The notes beneath the pieces were generated by a model. It was not told the DNA's origin, did not search any database, and saw nothing but the letters and a program-made list of their open reading frames with translations. 64,000 nucleotides of DNA, taken from contig CAZXFW010000002.1 of assembly GCA_964640175.1 (NCBI GenBank), positions 124,001 through 188,000 of the forward strand, written 5' to 3'. The translations under genes were made by a program, and so were the position numbers. Positions 8,636-17,509 of the stretch are shown piece by piece; the first letter of the stretch is position 1, and each line of letters begins with the position of its first letter. Source of the stretch: JACKDX01 sp964640175. Its GTDB lineage: Bacteria > Myxococcota_A > Polyangia > Polyangiales > GCA-016699535.

Positions 8636-10295
8636 GACTCACTCCACACGCTTCTTCAAGCTCTGCGTTGCACCCGCCTTGATCGAGAAAATCACCGCCA
8701 CATGCGTCCAACTGATCGAATTGTTCTGAGCATGCTGCCAATGCATTGATCGTGCCGTGTTCTTGCGCACATGCCTGAAGCCCAATCATCTGCACAGGGC
8801 ATTCCGAAGCAAGACACGTTATTAACTTCGGCATCACACAACTAACACATGCGGGGACATCCGCAGAAGCTCCCGCAGCTCCGATAGCACACCGACTTGG
8901 TTCCGCATAAGAACGACACTCCCGGTACAATGCCGTGTAGTCACCACACGTGGAAGTTGCACTGGGCGCTTCAAAATAGGGGCGTCGAATGCTGATAACA
9001 TTTAAGCACATCTCATCCAGTGTCCCTTCGCCCCAATGCACCTCGCGAGGTTCGATGGATTTGCCATCCACAACAGGCTGGTTACCGGCCGAATTGTCGT
9101 AGATGCACTCTAAGCGAATGGCATCGCCGATCCGCGCGTATACGCCTTCATCGTCAAGAAAATTATACTGCTGTTGCCAGTTAAAATCCCAACGAGGGAT
9201 GTCCACCAGACACGCTTCTGCACTATCACCAGACGGAAGCACCGCAGACCGAATCTGACTGCCGAGCAAATGCATGTGTGGAAACGTCGCGACAATCTCG
9301 CCAGGCCAACCCAACATCGGAAACAACGCTTTTTGGTAGGATTCCGCATCACCGGGTTGAATGGAAAGGTCTTGGTTGGCCACGGGTTCTACATCAATGA
9401 TGTTGGTGGGTTTGTCCGGACTAACCCACAGCTTGGCATGCGTGGCAGGATCTTGGGCACCATCTGCGTCGTGATAATGCACTTGCATGACAAGGCGGGA
9501 GCGCGCCGGCAGACGTTGCGCGCTCTGCGCATCCCATGGCTGAGGTACGCTGCCAGGAACCCAGCCCCCAAGAAATTTTGCTGTACCAATGCCTGCACCT
9601 CCAAAGCATGTGTATCCAGGACCTTCTTCTTCGGCATCAAGGACCTCGAGTTCACTCGATTGCGCCTCTGGAATCAAAAACACAATCACATGATGGACGA
9701 TATCTGCGTTGCCAGGCACGACATCAAGCATACGTAAATAGCGCTCTTTGTCTGACGCATAACCATCGCCTTCCGCCTCTTTTAATGCACCTTCAAGATC
9801 CAACACAAAGCAGTGATAATCATCGTGGTGTTCCGTGCTTGGTGCATAGGCATCCGCAAATCCAAGGTCCAATGTGGCAGGGCCAAGTTGTTCACGTGGA
9901 TCAGGCTCAACGTCTGGCGCCTTGTATTCTTCGGGCAACCCTTCAGGCATTCCGCCTTGAACCCAATCGCGAAGTGCACGTTGTTCCGCGTGACTTAAAC
10001 CTCGTTCTGCTTTGTAGGACCTGCATTCATCTGAAGGCAACCACGGCGGCATGGTGCCAGCCTCCACCTCGCCTAACGCCGCCTCACCGTAGCGCTGGGC
10101 ATTGGCAAAGCCCTCCAAGGAAAACGGCGCGATACCCTGGTCGTTGTGACAGCTTACACAGCTGCGTTCCATGAGCGCCCGGACTTGGCCGTGATAGGTA
10201 GCAGGCCCTTCACTGCTACTGCAACCACTACTCACCCCTAGCACCAACATCCAGAGAATCCAAAAGCGTGGTTGGGTTCGCATAGAAGACAACAT
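8619..10295 (-). CDS. Lipoprotein with haem c site and copper monooxygenase domain
   Basis: A protein of 558 residues. It starts at the ATG at 10295 (AAGG site 10 bp upstream), giving a lipoprotein signal with a GC lipobox. A CVSCH haem c motif sits at about residue 50 in a planctomycete/myxobacterial-type mono-haem module. The centre carries copper-ligand motifs of the ascorbate-dependent type II monooxygenases (PHM/DBM family): VHHVIVFL, MQVHYH and FPHMHLLG. A Cys-rich tail of about 90 residues follows. The frame stays open upstream to 10511 but that extension lacks a signal. Periplasmic oxidation of an unknown organic substrate is inferred; haem could feed electrons to the copper site. Confidence 0.75.
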   Translation of the reverse strand: MLSSMRTQPRFWILWMLVLGVSSGCSSSEGPATYHGQVRALMERSCVSCHNDQGIAPFSLEGFANAQRYGEAALGEVEAGTMPPWLPSDECRSYKAERGLSHAEQRALRDWVQGGMPEGLPEEYKAPDVEPDPREQLGPATLDLGFADAYAPSTEHHDDYHCFVLDLEGALKEAEGDGYASDKERYLRMLDVVPGNADIVHHVIVFLIPEAQSSELEVLDAEEEGPGYTCFGGAGIGTAKFLGGWVPGSVPQPWDAQSAQRLPARSRLVMQVHYHDADGAQDPATHAKLWVSPDKPTNIIDVEPVANQDLSIQPGDAESYQKALFPMLGWPGEIVATFPHMHLLGSQIRSAVLPSGDSAEACLVDIPRWDFNWQQQYNFLDDEGVYARIGDAIRLECIYDNSAGNQPVVDGKSIEPREVHWGEGTLDEMCLNVISIRRPYFEAPSATSTCGDYTALYRECRSYAEPSRCAIGAAGASADVPACVSCVMPKLITCLASECPVQMIGLQACAQEHGTINALAACSEQFDQLDACGGDFLDQGGCNAELEEACGVSLGFSE

Positions 10296-10397
10296 TAACT
10301 TCTTACCTTTATCCTGGCAAACACATGCTGCTTTTCCCACATGCTTTGCCCTTTTGATCGCTTTTAGGTTATGACCCCCGGCAACAACCGAGGTCTT

Positions 10398-11720
10398 ATG
10401 GCACATTTGTTTCCTATCCACGCAGTCCGATTCAATGATGCTCGTGATGGTCGTGATATCAGCCGTTACATCGCCCCCCCTTACGACGTGCTTGATGAAG
10501 CACCCAAGCAAGCCCTCCTAAAAAAAGAACGCCATAACATCGTAGCCATCGATTTGCCTGTCACACCTCCTAAAACCTTAGGCCCCGACGAGGCTTACGA
10601 GCGTGCTCAGGCTCAATACCGTCAATGGCTTTCTGAAGGCGTGTTGGTCAAAGAAACTTCTCCCGTGCTCTATGCGTACGAGCAACGTTTTTCGATCGCG
10701 GGGCGTACGTATGTGCGTCGAGGTCTGTTCGCGACACTCCAAACCGAGGAATACAATCAACCCCACGGCATCTTCCGGCATGAACACACCATTCGCGGCG
10801 GCACAGACGACCGACTCAAACTCATGACCGCCACCGACGCGCAGCTATCTCCTGTGTTTGCTGTATTCGACGACCACGAGGGCATTGTTCAAGCCGAGCT
10901 TAAACGCCACTGCTCAGATCGCCCGTGTGATTTTGAAGGGCGCACGGAGCACGACCAGGTCGAACATCGTTGTTGGCGCATCGATGATCCAGACGCCTAC
11001 GAACGCCTTCGCGCTGTCTTTGAATCCAAAGACGTGTTTGTGGCCGATGGACATCACCGTTACACAACTGCGCTCAATTATTCCAAGCAACACCCCAACA
11101 CTCCAAATGCATCCCGCTGTCTTTTCGTACTTGTGCCTATGCAAGATCCTGGCGTGGTCGTGCTTCCCACACACCGCATCATTATGGGATTAGAAAATTT
11201 CAGCTTCACCGCGCTCGAACGCATCCTTGCAAACTATCCTCAGCTCGAACTCGTTCGCTCGAACCATGGCCTTCAAGACATCCACGCATTGGAAAACAGC
11301 TTACCGGATCAGGGCCCGCATGCCATGGGCTTGGTGGAGCCCCAAACCAACGACACCTTCATTTTGCGCAGCAAGGTTGCCGATCCTCTGGCCGAGTTCA
11401 CGCCCGATGAGCCCGCAGTCTGGCGCACGCTCGACGTAGCCATCCTGCATGAACTTGTCATAGACCGCATGCTACGCAAACACTTTGGCGCCGATGCGGT
11501 CAGCTACCGTTATCACCACGACATTAATGAAGCGTTAGCGCTCGCTAAGACTCATTCCCCCAGTTTGGTTGTCATCGTGCAACCCACTTCTTTGAAAGAG
11601 GTGTGCGAAGTCGCCAAAGCGGACGCAGTCATGCCACCGAAAAGCACCTTCTTTTTTCCAAAGATTGCAACTGGTATGGTCATCAATGCACTCGGGGCCG
11701 ATTCCAAGAACGCGCGCTAA
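10398..11720 (+). CDS. DUF1015 family protein
   Basis: A protein of 440 residues matching the DUF1015 family along its length: PIHAVRFN at the N-terminus, RYIAPPYDVL, the FRHEHT motif, VADGHHRYTTALNY and the C-terminal TFFFPKIATGMVINAL. The ADGHHRY region resembles a catalytic or ligand loop, but the family has no established enzymatic role. I chose the ATG at 10398, which follows an AGG site and begins at the conserved core, over an in-frame ATG at 10371. Soluble and cytoplasmic. It is divergent from the copper monooxygenase lipoprotein gene, with about 100 bp between them. Confidence 0.85.
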   Translation: MAHLFPIHAVRFNDARDGRDISRYIAPPYDVLDEAPKQALLKKERHNIVAIDLPVTPPKTLGPDEAYERAQAQYRQWLSEGVLVKETSPVLYAYEQRFSIAGRTYVRRGLFATLQTEEYNQPHGIFRHEHTIRGGTDDRLKLMTATDAQLSPVFAVFDDHEGIVQAELKRHCSDRPCDFEGRTEHDQVEHRCWRIDDPDAYERLRAVFESKDVFVADGHHRYTTALNYSKQHPNTPNASRCLFVLVPMQDPGVVVLPTHRIIMGLENFSFTALERILANYPQLELVRSNHGLQDIHALENSLPDQGPHAMGLVEPQTNDTFILRSKVADPLAEFTPDEPAVWRTLDVAILHELVIDRMLRKHFGADAVSYRYHHDINEALALAKTHSPSLVVIVQPTSLKEVCEVAKADAVMPPKSTFFFPKIATGMVINALGADSKNAR

Positions 11721-11743
11721 ATTGCCATGCCTGTTGGTATTTC

Positions 11744-11773
11744 TTGACGAATTGCCCACCAGTGACGTAGACA
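11744..11773 (+). promoter_or_regulatory. Possible sigma-70 promoter for the response regulator gene
   Basis: TTGACG (11744-11749) and TAGACA (11768-11773) are separated by 18 bp, about 30 bp before the ATG at 11805. The -10 box is poor, so the call is tentative. A GGAG ribosome site follows 6 bp before the ATG. Confidence 0.3.
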
Positions 11774-11804
11774 TGGAGGCTGTGGAAATAGGCTGGAGCA
11801 CACG

Positions 11805-12659
11805 ATGGCCGTAACCATCCTCGCGGTTGACGATAGCGCTACAATGCGCTCCATCTTGGAGCTGAGCTTTGCGGGTGAAGACGCAAAGGTCGTTGCCGTA
11901 GCGACCGCTGACGCCGCCCTTTCCAAGGTCGGCGACCTACGTCCTGATGTCGTGCTTTTAGACAACTCTCTTCCCGGAACCACCAGCTATGAACTGTGCC
12001 AAAAGATCAAGCAGGCTGCTCCACAAGCCCGTGCGTTGGTCCTTGCCAGTGAACACCACCCGTATGACGAAACCAAAGGACGTCAATCAGGGGTCGATGG
12101 TTCTGTATCCAAGCCATTTGAGACACAGATCCTAATCGAACGTGTGAATGAACTAGTCTCACGCCGAGGCATCGAGCCCACAAGCGCGGCGCCAGCAAGG
12201 GCTGTGGCCGCACCCGCCGCTCCTTCTTCCCCATCAGGGGGCATTGACCCAGCCGCTGCCGCACGCATGCGGCAAAAAACTGTCATGGGAACGGGCACAG
12301 CCATGCCAGCGGTTCCTCCTGTCCAGCCCAAGCCATCCTTTCGTCGCGCGGAGCCTGCTCCAGCCGCAGCTCGACCTCAAGCGGCACCTCAACCTCAACA
12401 GCCACCCATGGCGCGCCAAGGGGAACGTTTCACGCTAGGTACCGCTGCAACGCAAGAACAACCTGTATCGTATCCCCCCGCAGCCATCGTCTCGTCAGAT
12501 CTCTCCAAAAAACTAACGGCCATGGGTCTGACTCGCGAGCAAGTGGAGGGCGTGCTGGCTTTGTCACGAGAAGTTATTGAGCAAGTGGTCTGGGAAGTTG
12601 TGCCCGAGCTTGCTGAAACCCTGATCAAAGAAGAGATTCAGCGCTTAACAGCTAAGTAA
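11805..12659 (+). CDS. Response regulator with Pro/Ala linker and C-terminal helix
   Basis: A protein of 284 residues. Residues 1-122 are an intact receiver domain: acidic pair D9/D10, phospho-acceptor D53, S82 and K103. A Pro/Ala/Gln-rich linker (about 125-205) leads to a conserved helical tail containing TREQVEGVLALSREVIEQ and WEVVPELAETLIKEEIQRL. The tail recurs in deltaproteobacterial receiver proteins without a DNA-binding domain; it is probably a protein-docking or oligomerising helix. There is no kinase gene nearby. It precedes valS by 21 bp on the same strand, so both are probably co-transcribed. The target is unknown. Confidence 0.8.
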   Translation: MAVTILAVDDSATMRSILELSFAGEDAKVVAVATADAALSKVGDLRPDVVLLDNSLPGTTSYELCQKIKQAAPQARALVLASEHHPYDETKGRQSGVDGSVSKPFETQILIERVNELVSRRGIEPTSAAPARAVAAPAAPSSPSGGIDPAAAARMRQKTVMGTGTAMPAVPPVQPKPSFRRAEPAPAAARPQAAPQPQQPPMARQGERFTLGTAATQEQPVSYPPAAIVSSDLSKKLTAMGLTREQVEGVLALSREVIEQVVWEVVPELAETLIKEEIQRLTAK

Positions 12660-12680
12660 TCCGTAGCATTCGCCAAGCGT

Positions 12681-15485
12681 TTGAGTCGTGGGACGGAGCA
12701 AGTGTCCGACGAGAGTTTTCCAAAAACATACGATCCGAGCACGACCGAAGCCCGCTGGTATGAATTCTGGGAGACCGAGGGTCTTTTTACGGCGAGCTCC
12801 GATCCAGCAGACACTCGGCCAGTATACGTTCTTGCCATTCCCCCGCCCAATGTCACAGGGCACTTGCACATGGGGCATGCTTGCCGCGCCACGTTTGAAG
12901 ACGTCTTAGTGCGCTATCACCGCATGCGTGGTTACAATACCCTTTGGATTCCTGGGACTGACCATGCCGGCATTGCCACTCAGGTGGTCGTGGAACGACA
13001 GCTGCGTCAGGAAGGCCTAAACAGACATACGTTGGGCCGTGATGCGTTCATCGAGCGTGTGTGGAACTGGAAAGAGCGGGCCGGTGGTCGAATCTTAAAA
13101 CAACTCCGCGTCCTCGGGGCCTCCTGCGATTGGTCCCGTGAACACTTCACCATGAATCCTGACCTCACCCGTGCAGTCGTTGAAGCCTTTGTGAGGCTTT
13201 ACGAAGACGGTTTGATTTACCGTGGCAGCCGCCTCGTCAACTGGGACGTCGAAACCCAGACGGTACTCTCTGATCTCGAAGTAGAAGCGCAAGAAAACGT
13301 CGAAGGCGAGTTGTTTGATTTTGCGTATCCCATCCCACCCGAACATGGCGGTGGTGAAATTGTGGTTTCCACCACACGTCCAGAGACCATGTTAGGCGAT
13401 ACCGCCGTTGCCGTGCATCCTGAAGATGCCCGATACACGCATTTGCATGGCAAATACGTCCGGCACCCTTTTGTAGACAGAACCATCCCTATCATTACCG
13501 ATGCCGAATTGGTCGATCCTGCGTTTGGAACGGGTGTGGTCAAGGTAACACCTGCTCATGATCCCAACGACTTTGCCACCTCTCAGCGACACCATTTAGA
13601 AATCATCAACATCTTTAACAAAGATGGGTCACTCAATGAACATGGCGGGCCATTTACAGGCATGGACCGCTTCAAAGCACGCAAAGCAGTTAAAGCCGCA
13701 CTCGAAGAAAAAGGCCTTGCCCGTGCAAGCCGCAAGCACCTGATGACACTCCCCCGCTCTCAACGCTCAGGAAGCATCGTAGAGCCGATGATCTCAACGC
13801 AGTGGTTCGTCAAAATGAAACCCTTGGCGACTCCCGCGTTGGAAGCAGTGCGCGAAGGCAAAACCCAAATCATTCCTTCAGATTGGGCCAAGACCTATTT
13901 TCACTGGCTCAATCACATCGAAGACTGGTGCATTTCTCGACAACTTTGGTGGGGCCATCAGATTCCCGCCTACCACTGCCAGGCGTGCGAACACGTTCAC
14001 GTGAGTCGCACCGTAGTCACGACGTGTACTCAATGTCACAGCACTTCGGTGATTCAAGACCCGGACGTATTGGACACATGGTTTAGCTCTGGACTATGGC
14101 CTTTTTCCACCCTTGGCTGGCCAGAGCAAACCGTCGACCTTAAACGCTTCTACCCCACCTCCGACTTGGAAACTGCCTATGACATTTTGTTTTTCTGGGT
14201 CGCACGCATGATGATGCTTGGTTTGTACTTCATGGGTGAAGTGCCCTTTCGTCGCGTGCTTTTGGCAGGCATGATCACCGATGAACGCGGCGAAAAAATG
14301 TCCAAGGTCAAAGGCAATGTCATTGATCCTATCCACGTCATTAAAGGCATCAGCGGATCTCTCCTTATCGAAGAAGCGACTCAAGGAGGCGCCTCACCTT
14401 CAGGCATCAGTTATCTCAAACGCACCTATCCAGATGGATTCTTGCCGTACGGCGCAGATGCACTTCGGTTCACCCTGCTCAGCTACTCCCCACAAACGCG
14501 CAAGATTCCCGTATCCATCAAGCGTATTGAAGGATACCGTAACTTTTGCAACAAGTTATGGAATGCAGCGCGTTACACACTGACAAACCTTCAAGGCCAG
14601 GATGTCAGCGTTAGCGAAGAGGCCCCAAGCTGCCAAGCGTTGGCTAACCGCTGGGTATTATCCCGACTGAGTCAAGTCATCGCCGAAGCACGCCAAGGGT
14701 TGGATCACTACCGCCTCGATGAATCCTCTCAAAGCCTGTATCATTTTGTGTGGGACGAGTTCTGTGATTGGTACCTTGAGCTTTCCAAGCCTTTATTGGC
14801 CAATGCTTCTTCTGCCGCCGAAACACAGGCAACGCTACTCTACGTGCTCGAACATCTTTTTCGCCTGCTCCATCCCATGATGCCATTCATTACCGAGGAA
14901 CTTTGGCAGCGGATGCCCAAGTCTTCTTCCGCACCTCGCAGCTTGATGCTGGCATCTTATCCAGACCCATCCGCTGGCAAGCCCGACAGCCACGCCGAAA
15001 CGGAAATGGCGCTATTGCAAGCCATTGTGACAGCCGCACGTACCATTCGCGCAGAGCATGAAATTCCTCGAAGCCGTGTCTTACCGGTCATCGTGCGAAT
15101 CACTGACTCTGGGCATCATGCACTACTGAAGCGCGAACAGCACATGATCGAAAGCCTCTGCAAGGCAGAGCTTTCCTTTGAAACATCCAACGACACAAAC
15201 ACGCCTTCTGAAACCGCGGTGGCCAACGTGCAGGGCATGATGGTGCTCGTCCCACTTGCAGGGTTGATCGATACCGCAAAGGAGCAGGAACGCCTTCAGC
15301 GGGAGTTAAACAAAGTCATCAAAGACCTCAACGCGATTTCCAATAAGCTCGCCAACCCAACCTTTGCCGAACGAGCTCCACAAGAACTCGTAGAGCGTGA
15401 GCGGGCAAGACTGAAAGAGCTGAGCTCTACTCAGGAACGCCTGACAGCGAGTCTTGATAAGCTGAAAAACACTCCTACGCACTAA
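12681..15485 (+). CDS. valS: Valyl-tRNA synthetase
   Basis: A class I aminoacyl-tRNA synthetase of about 930 residues that charges tRNA-Val. It shows the HIGH-type motif PPPNVTGHLHMGHA (about residues 51-64), the KMSK loop GEKMSKVKGNVIDP, a CP1 editing insertion including STTRPETMLGDTAVAVHP, a zinc-like CxxC...CxxC segment (residues about 434-456), and a C-terminal coiled coil (about 865-930) typical of ValS. The start is either TTG at 12681 or GTG at 12702; a GGAG lies only 3 bp before the GTG, so neither is ideal. Full length for the family. Confidence 0.97.
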   Translation: MSRGTEQVSDESFPKTYDPSTTEARWYEFWETEGLFTASSDPADTRPVYVLAIPPPNVTGHLHMGHACRATFEDVLVRYHRMRGYNTLWIPGTDHAGIATQVVVERQLRQEGLNRHTLGRDAFIERVWNWKERAGGRILKQLRVLGASCDWSREHFTMNPDLTRAVVEAFVRLYEDGLIYRGSRLVNWDVETQTVLSDLEVEAQENVEGELFDFAYPIPPEHGGGEIVVSTTRPETMLGDTAVAVHPEDARYTHLHGKYVRHPFVDRTIPIITDAELVDPAFGTGVVKVTPAHDPNDFATSQRHHLEIINIFNKDGSLNEHGGPFTGMDRFKARKAVKAALEEKGLARASRKHLMTLPRSQRSGSIVEPMISTQWFVKMKPLATPALEAVREGKTQIIPSDWAKTYFHWLNHIEDWCISRQLWWGHQIPAYHCQACEHVHVSRTVVTTCTQCHSTSVIQDPDVLDTWFSSGLWPFSTLGWPEQTVDLKRFYPTSDLETAYDILFFWVARMMMLGLYFMGEVPFRRVLLAGMITDERGEKMSKVKGNVIDPIHVIKGISGSLLIEEATQGGASPSGISYLKRTYPDGFLPYGADALRFTLLSYSPQTRKIPVSIKRIEGYRNFCNKLWNAARYTLTNLQGQDVSVSEEAPSCQALANRWVLSRLSQVIAEARQGLDHYRLDESSQSLYHFVWDEFCDWYLELSKPLLANASSAAETQATLLYVLEHLFRLLHPMMPFITEELWQRMPKSSSAPRSLMLASYPDPSAGKPDSHAETEMALLQAIVTAARTIRAEHEIPRSRVLPVIVRITDSGHHALLKREQHMIESLCKAELSFETSNDTNTPSETAVANVQGMMVLVPLAGLIDTAKEQERLQRELNKVIKDLNAISNKLANPTFAERAPQELVERERARLKELSSTQERLTASLDKLKNTPTH

Positions 15486-15491
15486 ACCTTT

Positions 15492-15944
15492 TCACGAAGC
15501 TCGGTGCCTTCTCTCAACGGTTTCCAGGAAGGATACGCCTTCTCGACCCCTCTCATCTTCGGGCGTTTGAAACCATGCTTGCAAAATTTCTTTAGCGATA
15601 TCTTCTGACAGCAAGCGGTTCGATAAACATAACACGTTGGCATGATTCCATATTCTCGCCCCTTTGGCCGTGCCAGCATCCACACACAGCGCAGCGCGAA
15701 TTCCCGCCACCTTGTTTGCAGCTATACTGATGCCTGTGCCCGTCCAACAAAAAAAGATGCCCTGCTCACACATGCCACTTGCAACAGCCTGCGCTGCTTC
15801 TTCTGCAACCAGTGCCCAAGGCTGAGCAGATTCGTGCTTTTGAAACGAGCCATAGCGCACTACCTCGTGCCCACGTTGTTCCAAATCCCGTATGATAACC
15901 CCATGAACCGGATACGCCTCATCCGAGCATACAGAAATCCGCAT
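15492..15944 (-). CDS. RpiB/LacAB family sugar-phosphate isomerase
   Basis: A protein of 150 residues with the RpiB fold signature: an N-terminal SDEAYPVHG region (usually SDHAGxxLK), then CWTGTGISIAANKVAGIRAALC, and NHANVLCLSNRLLS. RpiB interconverts ribose-5-phosphate and ribulose-5-phosphate; LacA/B act on galactose-6-phosphate. In typical RpiB the catalytic Cys lies in the CGTGIG segment; here the equivalent is CWTGTGIS, with Cys kept. The N-terminal His of the DHAG motif is replaced by Glu, so substrate range may differ. It is convergent with valS, with 6 bp between stops. Confidence 0.8.
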   Translation of the reverse strand: MRISVCSDEAYPVHGVIIRDLEQRGHEVVRYGSFQKHESAQPWALVAEEAAQAVASGMCEQGIFFCWTGTGISIAANKVAGIRAALCVDAGTAKGARIWNHANVLCLSNRLLSEDIAKEILQAWFQTPEDERGREGVSFLETVERRHRAS

Positions 15945-16044
15945 CGGCTAGCTCCTTCACTTAGATGGAATTCTAAACTCTACTATCTTATCGAATTCCT
16001 TGTCTAATCACCAACACCACTGCTAGGGTTAATATTAAGACGCC

Positions 16045-17508
16045 ATGCCATCATTCCCTCTTCCCCTAGGTGATTATATCGCTGGTCAATGGACCAAGCC
16101 GTTAACTCCAGATGGGGAAATTACCCTGCATAGTCCCGCAGATACGAATGACCTCATCGCCACTCACCTGTTCGCACTACGTCACGTCGACTCTGCTATA
16201 GATGCCGCTCAGCGTGCATTTCGTCCCTGGCGGCGCACCGCGAATGATGAACGAGACGCTTGTCTTCGTCGCTATCAAGCCGCGTTGCGCCAACATGCCG
16301 AAGACATTGCGATTACCATTACTCGCGAAGTGGGCAAACCCCTGTCTGAAGCTCGCGGCGAAGTCACCGCGATGATCAGCAAAATCGATCTCAGTCTGAG
16401 CGAAGGACGCCAGTGGACCCCGGACACCGTATTGAACGACTTGCCTGGCGAAATCCGACATCGACCACTCGGTGTGCTTACTGTCATCGGCCCATTTAAT
16501 TTTCCCGGCCACTTACCCAACGGACAAATTGTCCCTGCCCTTGCTGCCGGCAACACCGTTGTCTTTAAGCCCAGTGAAAAAGCGCCTGGGACTGGCGCTT
16601 GGATTGCCCAATGCATTCACGAAGCAGGGTTTCCTAAAGGGGTGTTTAATCTCGTTCAGGGACAAGCCACCGTGGCTCAAAAACTCGTTCAACATGATGA
16701 AATTGCAGGCATTTTGTTTACAGGATCGCTTGCGGTCGGAAAAGCCATTCTTAAAGCCAACGTCGAGCGCGTAGACCGACTGATTGCCCTTGAACTCGGC
16801 GGAAAAAACGCCTCCATTGTGTTCGATGATGCCGATCTCGATCACGCTGTCGAACAAGTCGCCTTTGCAGCGTATGCCACCTCGGGACAACGTTGCACAT
16901 CAACTTCACGCGTCATTGTTTCTGAAAAAATCGCAGATGCATTTTGTTCCAAACTCATCAAAAAAACCCAACAACTCATCATAGGCTACCCTTTTGATGC
17001 AAACGTCTTTATGGGCCCTGTGATTTCAAGCACAACGCGTAATTCAATATTAGATGCGCAAAAGCATGCACACGACTCAGGATGCGAAGTCCTCGTTAAA
17101 GGCCAAGTGGTTGATGTCCCTGGACATCCAGGATGGTATCTTTCGCCCTCTCTTTTAAAAATTCCTTCTTCTAACCTTCATATTCCAGGCTATTCCGACA
17201 CCGAATTGTTTGGTCCCGATCTCGCTGTCTACACAGCACACGATATCGACAGTGCGATTGAACTCGCCAATCGGACTCCTTTTGGATTAGTTGCCGCTGT
17301 GTTCACACGCTCTACAGCCACGTTCAATTACTGCGCCGACGAGCTTGAGGTAGGCATCGTGCACTTTAACCGCTCCACGGCCGGTGCGAGCAGCCGTCTA
17401 CCCTTTGGAGGCATTAAATCGAGCGGAAACCACCGCCCCGCTGGAATCTTTGCAGGCCGCCTTTGCAGCTATCCCCAAGCCATCCTAGGAAATCCCGGCT
17501 CGCGTTAG
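16045..17508 (+). CDS. Aldehyde dehydrogenase, AstD-like (succinylglutamate semialdehyde DH)
   Basis: A NAD(P)-dependent aldehyde dehydrogenase of 487 residues. The Rossmann/active-site landmarks are present: GPFNFPGHLPNGQIVPALAAGN, the lysine in VFKPSEKAP, FTGSLAVGK, catalytic Glu in ELGGKN and catalytic Cys in SGQRCTSTSR. The NFPGHLPNGQIVPAL signature is characteristic of AstD, which oxidises N-succinylglutamate 5-semialdehyde in the arginine succinyltransferase pathway. No astA/B/C/E gene lies beside it, so the pathway assignment is only by similarity. The 100 bp before it is AT-rich and carries no clear ribosome site. Confidence 0.85.
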   Translation: MPSFPLPLGDYIAGQWTKPLTPDGEITLHSPADTNDLIATHLFALRHVDSAIDAAQRAFRPWRRTANDERDACLRRYQAALRQHAEDIAITITREVGKPLSEARGEVTAMISKIDLSLSEGRQWTPDTVLNDLPGEIRHRPLGVLTVIGPFNFPGHLPNGQIVPALAAGNTVVFKPSEKAPGTGAWIAQCIHEAGFPKGVFNLVQGQATVAQKLVQHDEIAGILFTGSLAVGKAILKANVERVDRLIALELGGKNASIVFDDADLDHAVEQVAFAAYATSGQRCTSTSRVIVSEKIADAFCSKLIKKTQQLIIGYPFDANVFMGPVISSTTRNSILDAQKHAHDSGCEVLVKGQVVDVPGHPGWYLSPSLLKIPSSNLHIPGYSDTELFGPDLAVYTAHDIDSAIELANRTPFGLVAAVFTRSTATFNYCADELEVGIVHFNRSTAGASSRLPFGGIKSSGNHRPAGIFAGRLCSYPQAILGNPGSR

Positions 17509-17509
17509 C

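Noticed and set aside
9536..10174. 212-codon plus-strand frame antisense to the copper monooxygenase gene
   Set aside because: A shadow of the real gene; His/Pro/Leu-rich with no features.
15642..16007. 121-codon plus-strand frame over the rpiB-like gene and its upstream region
   Set aside because: Antisense to a recognised isomerase and lacking any motif.
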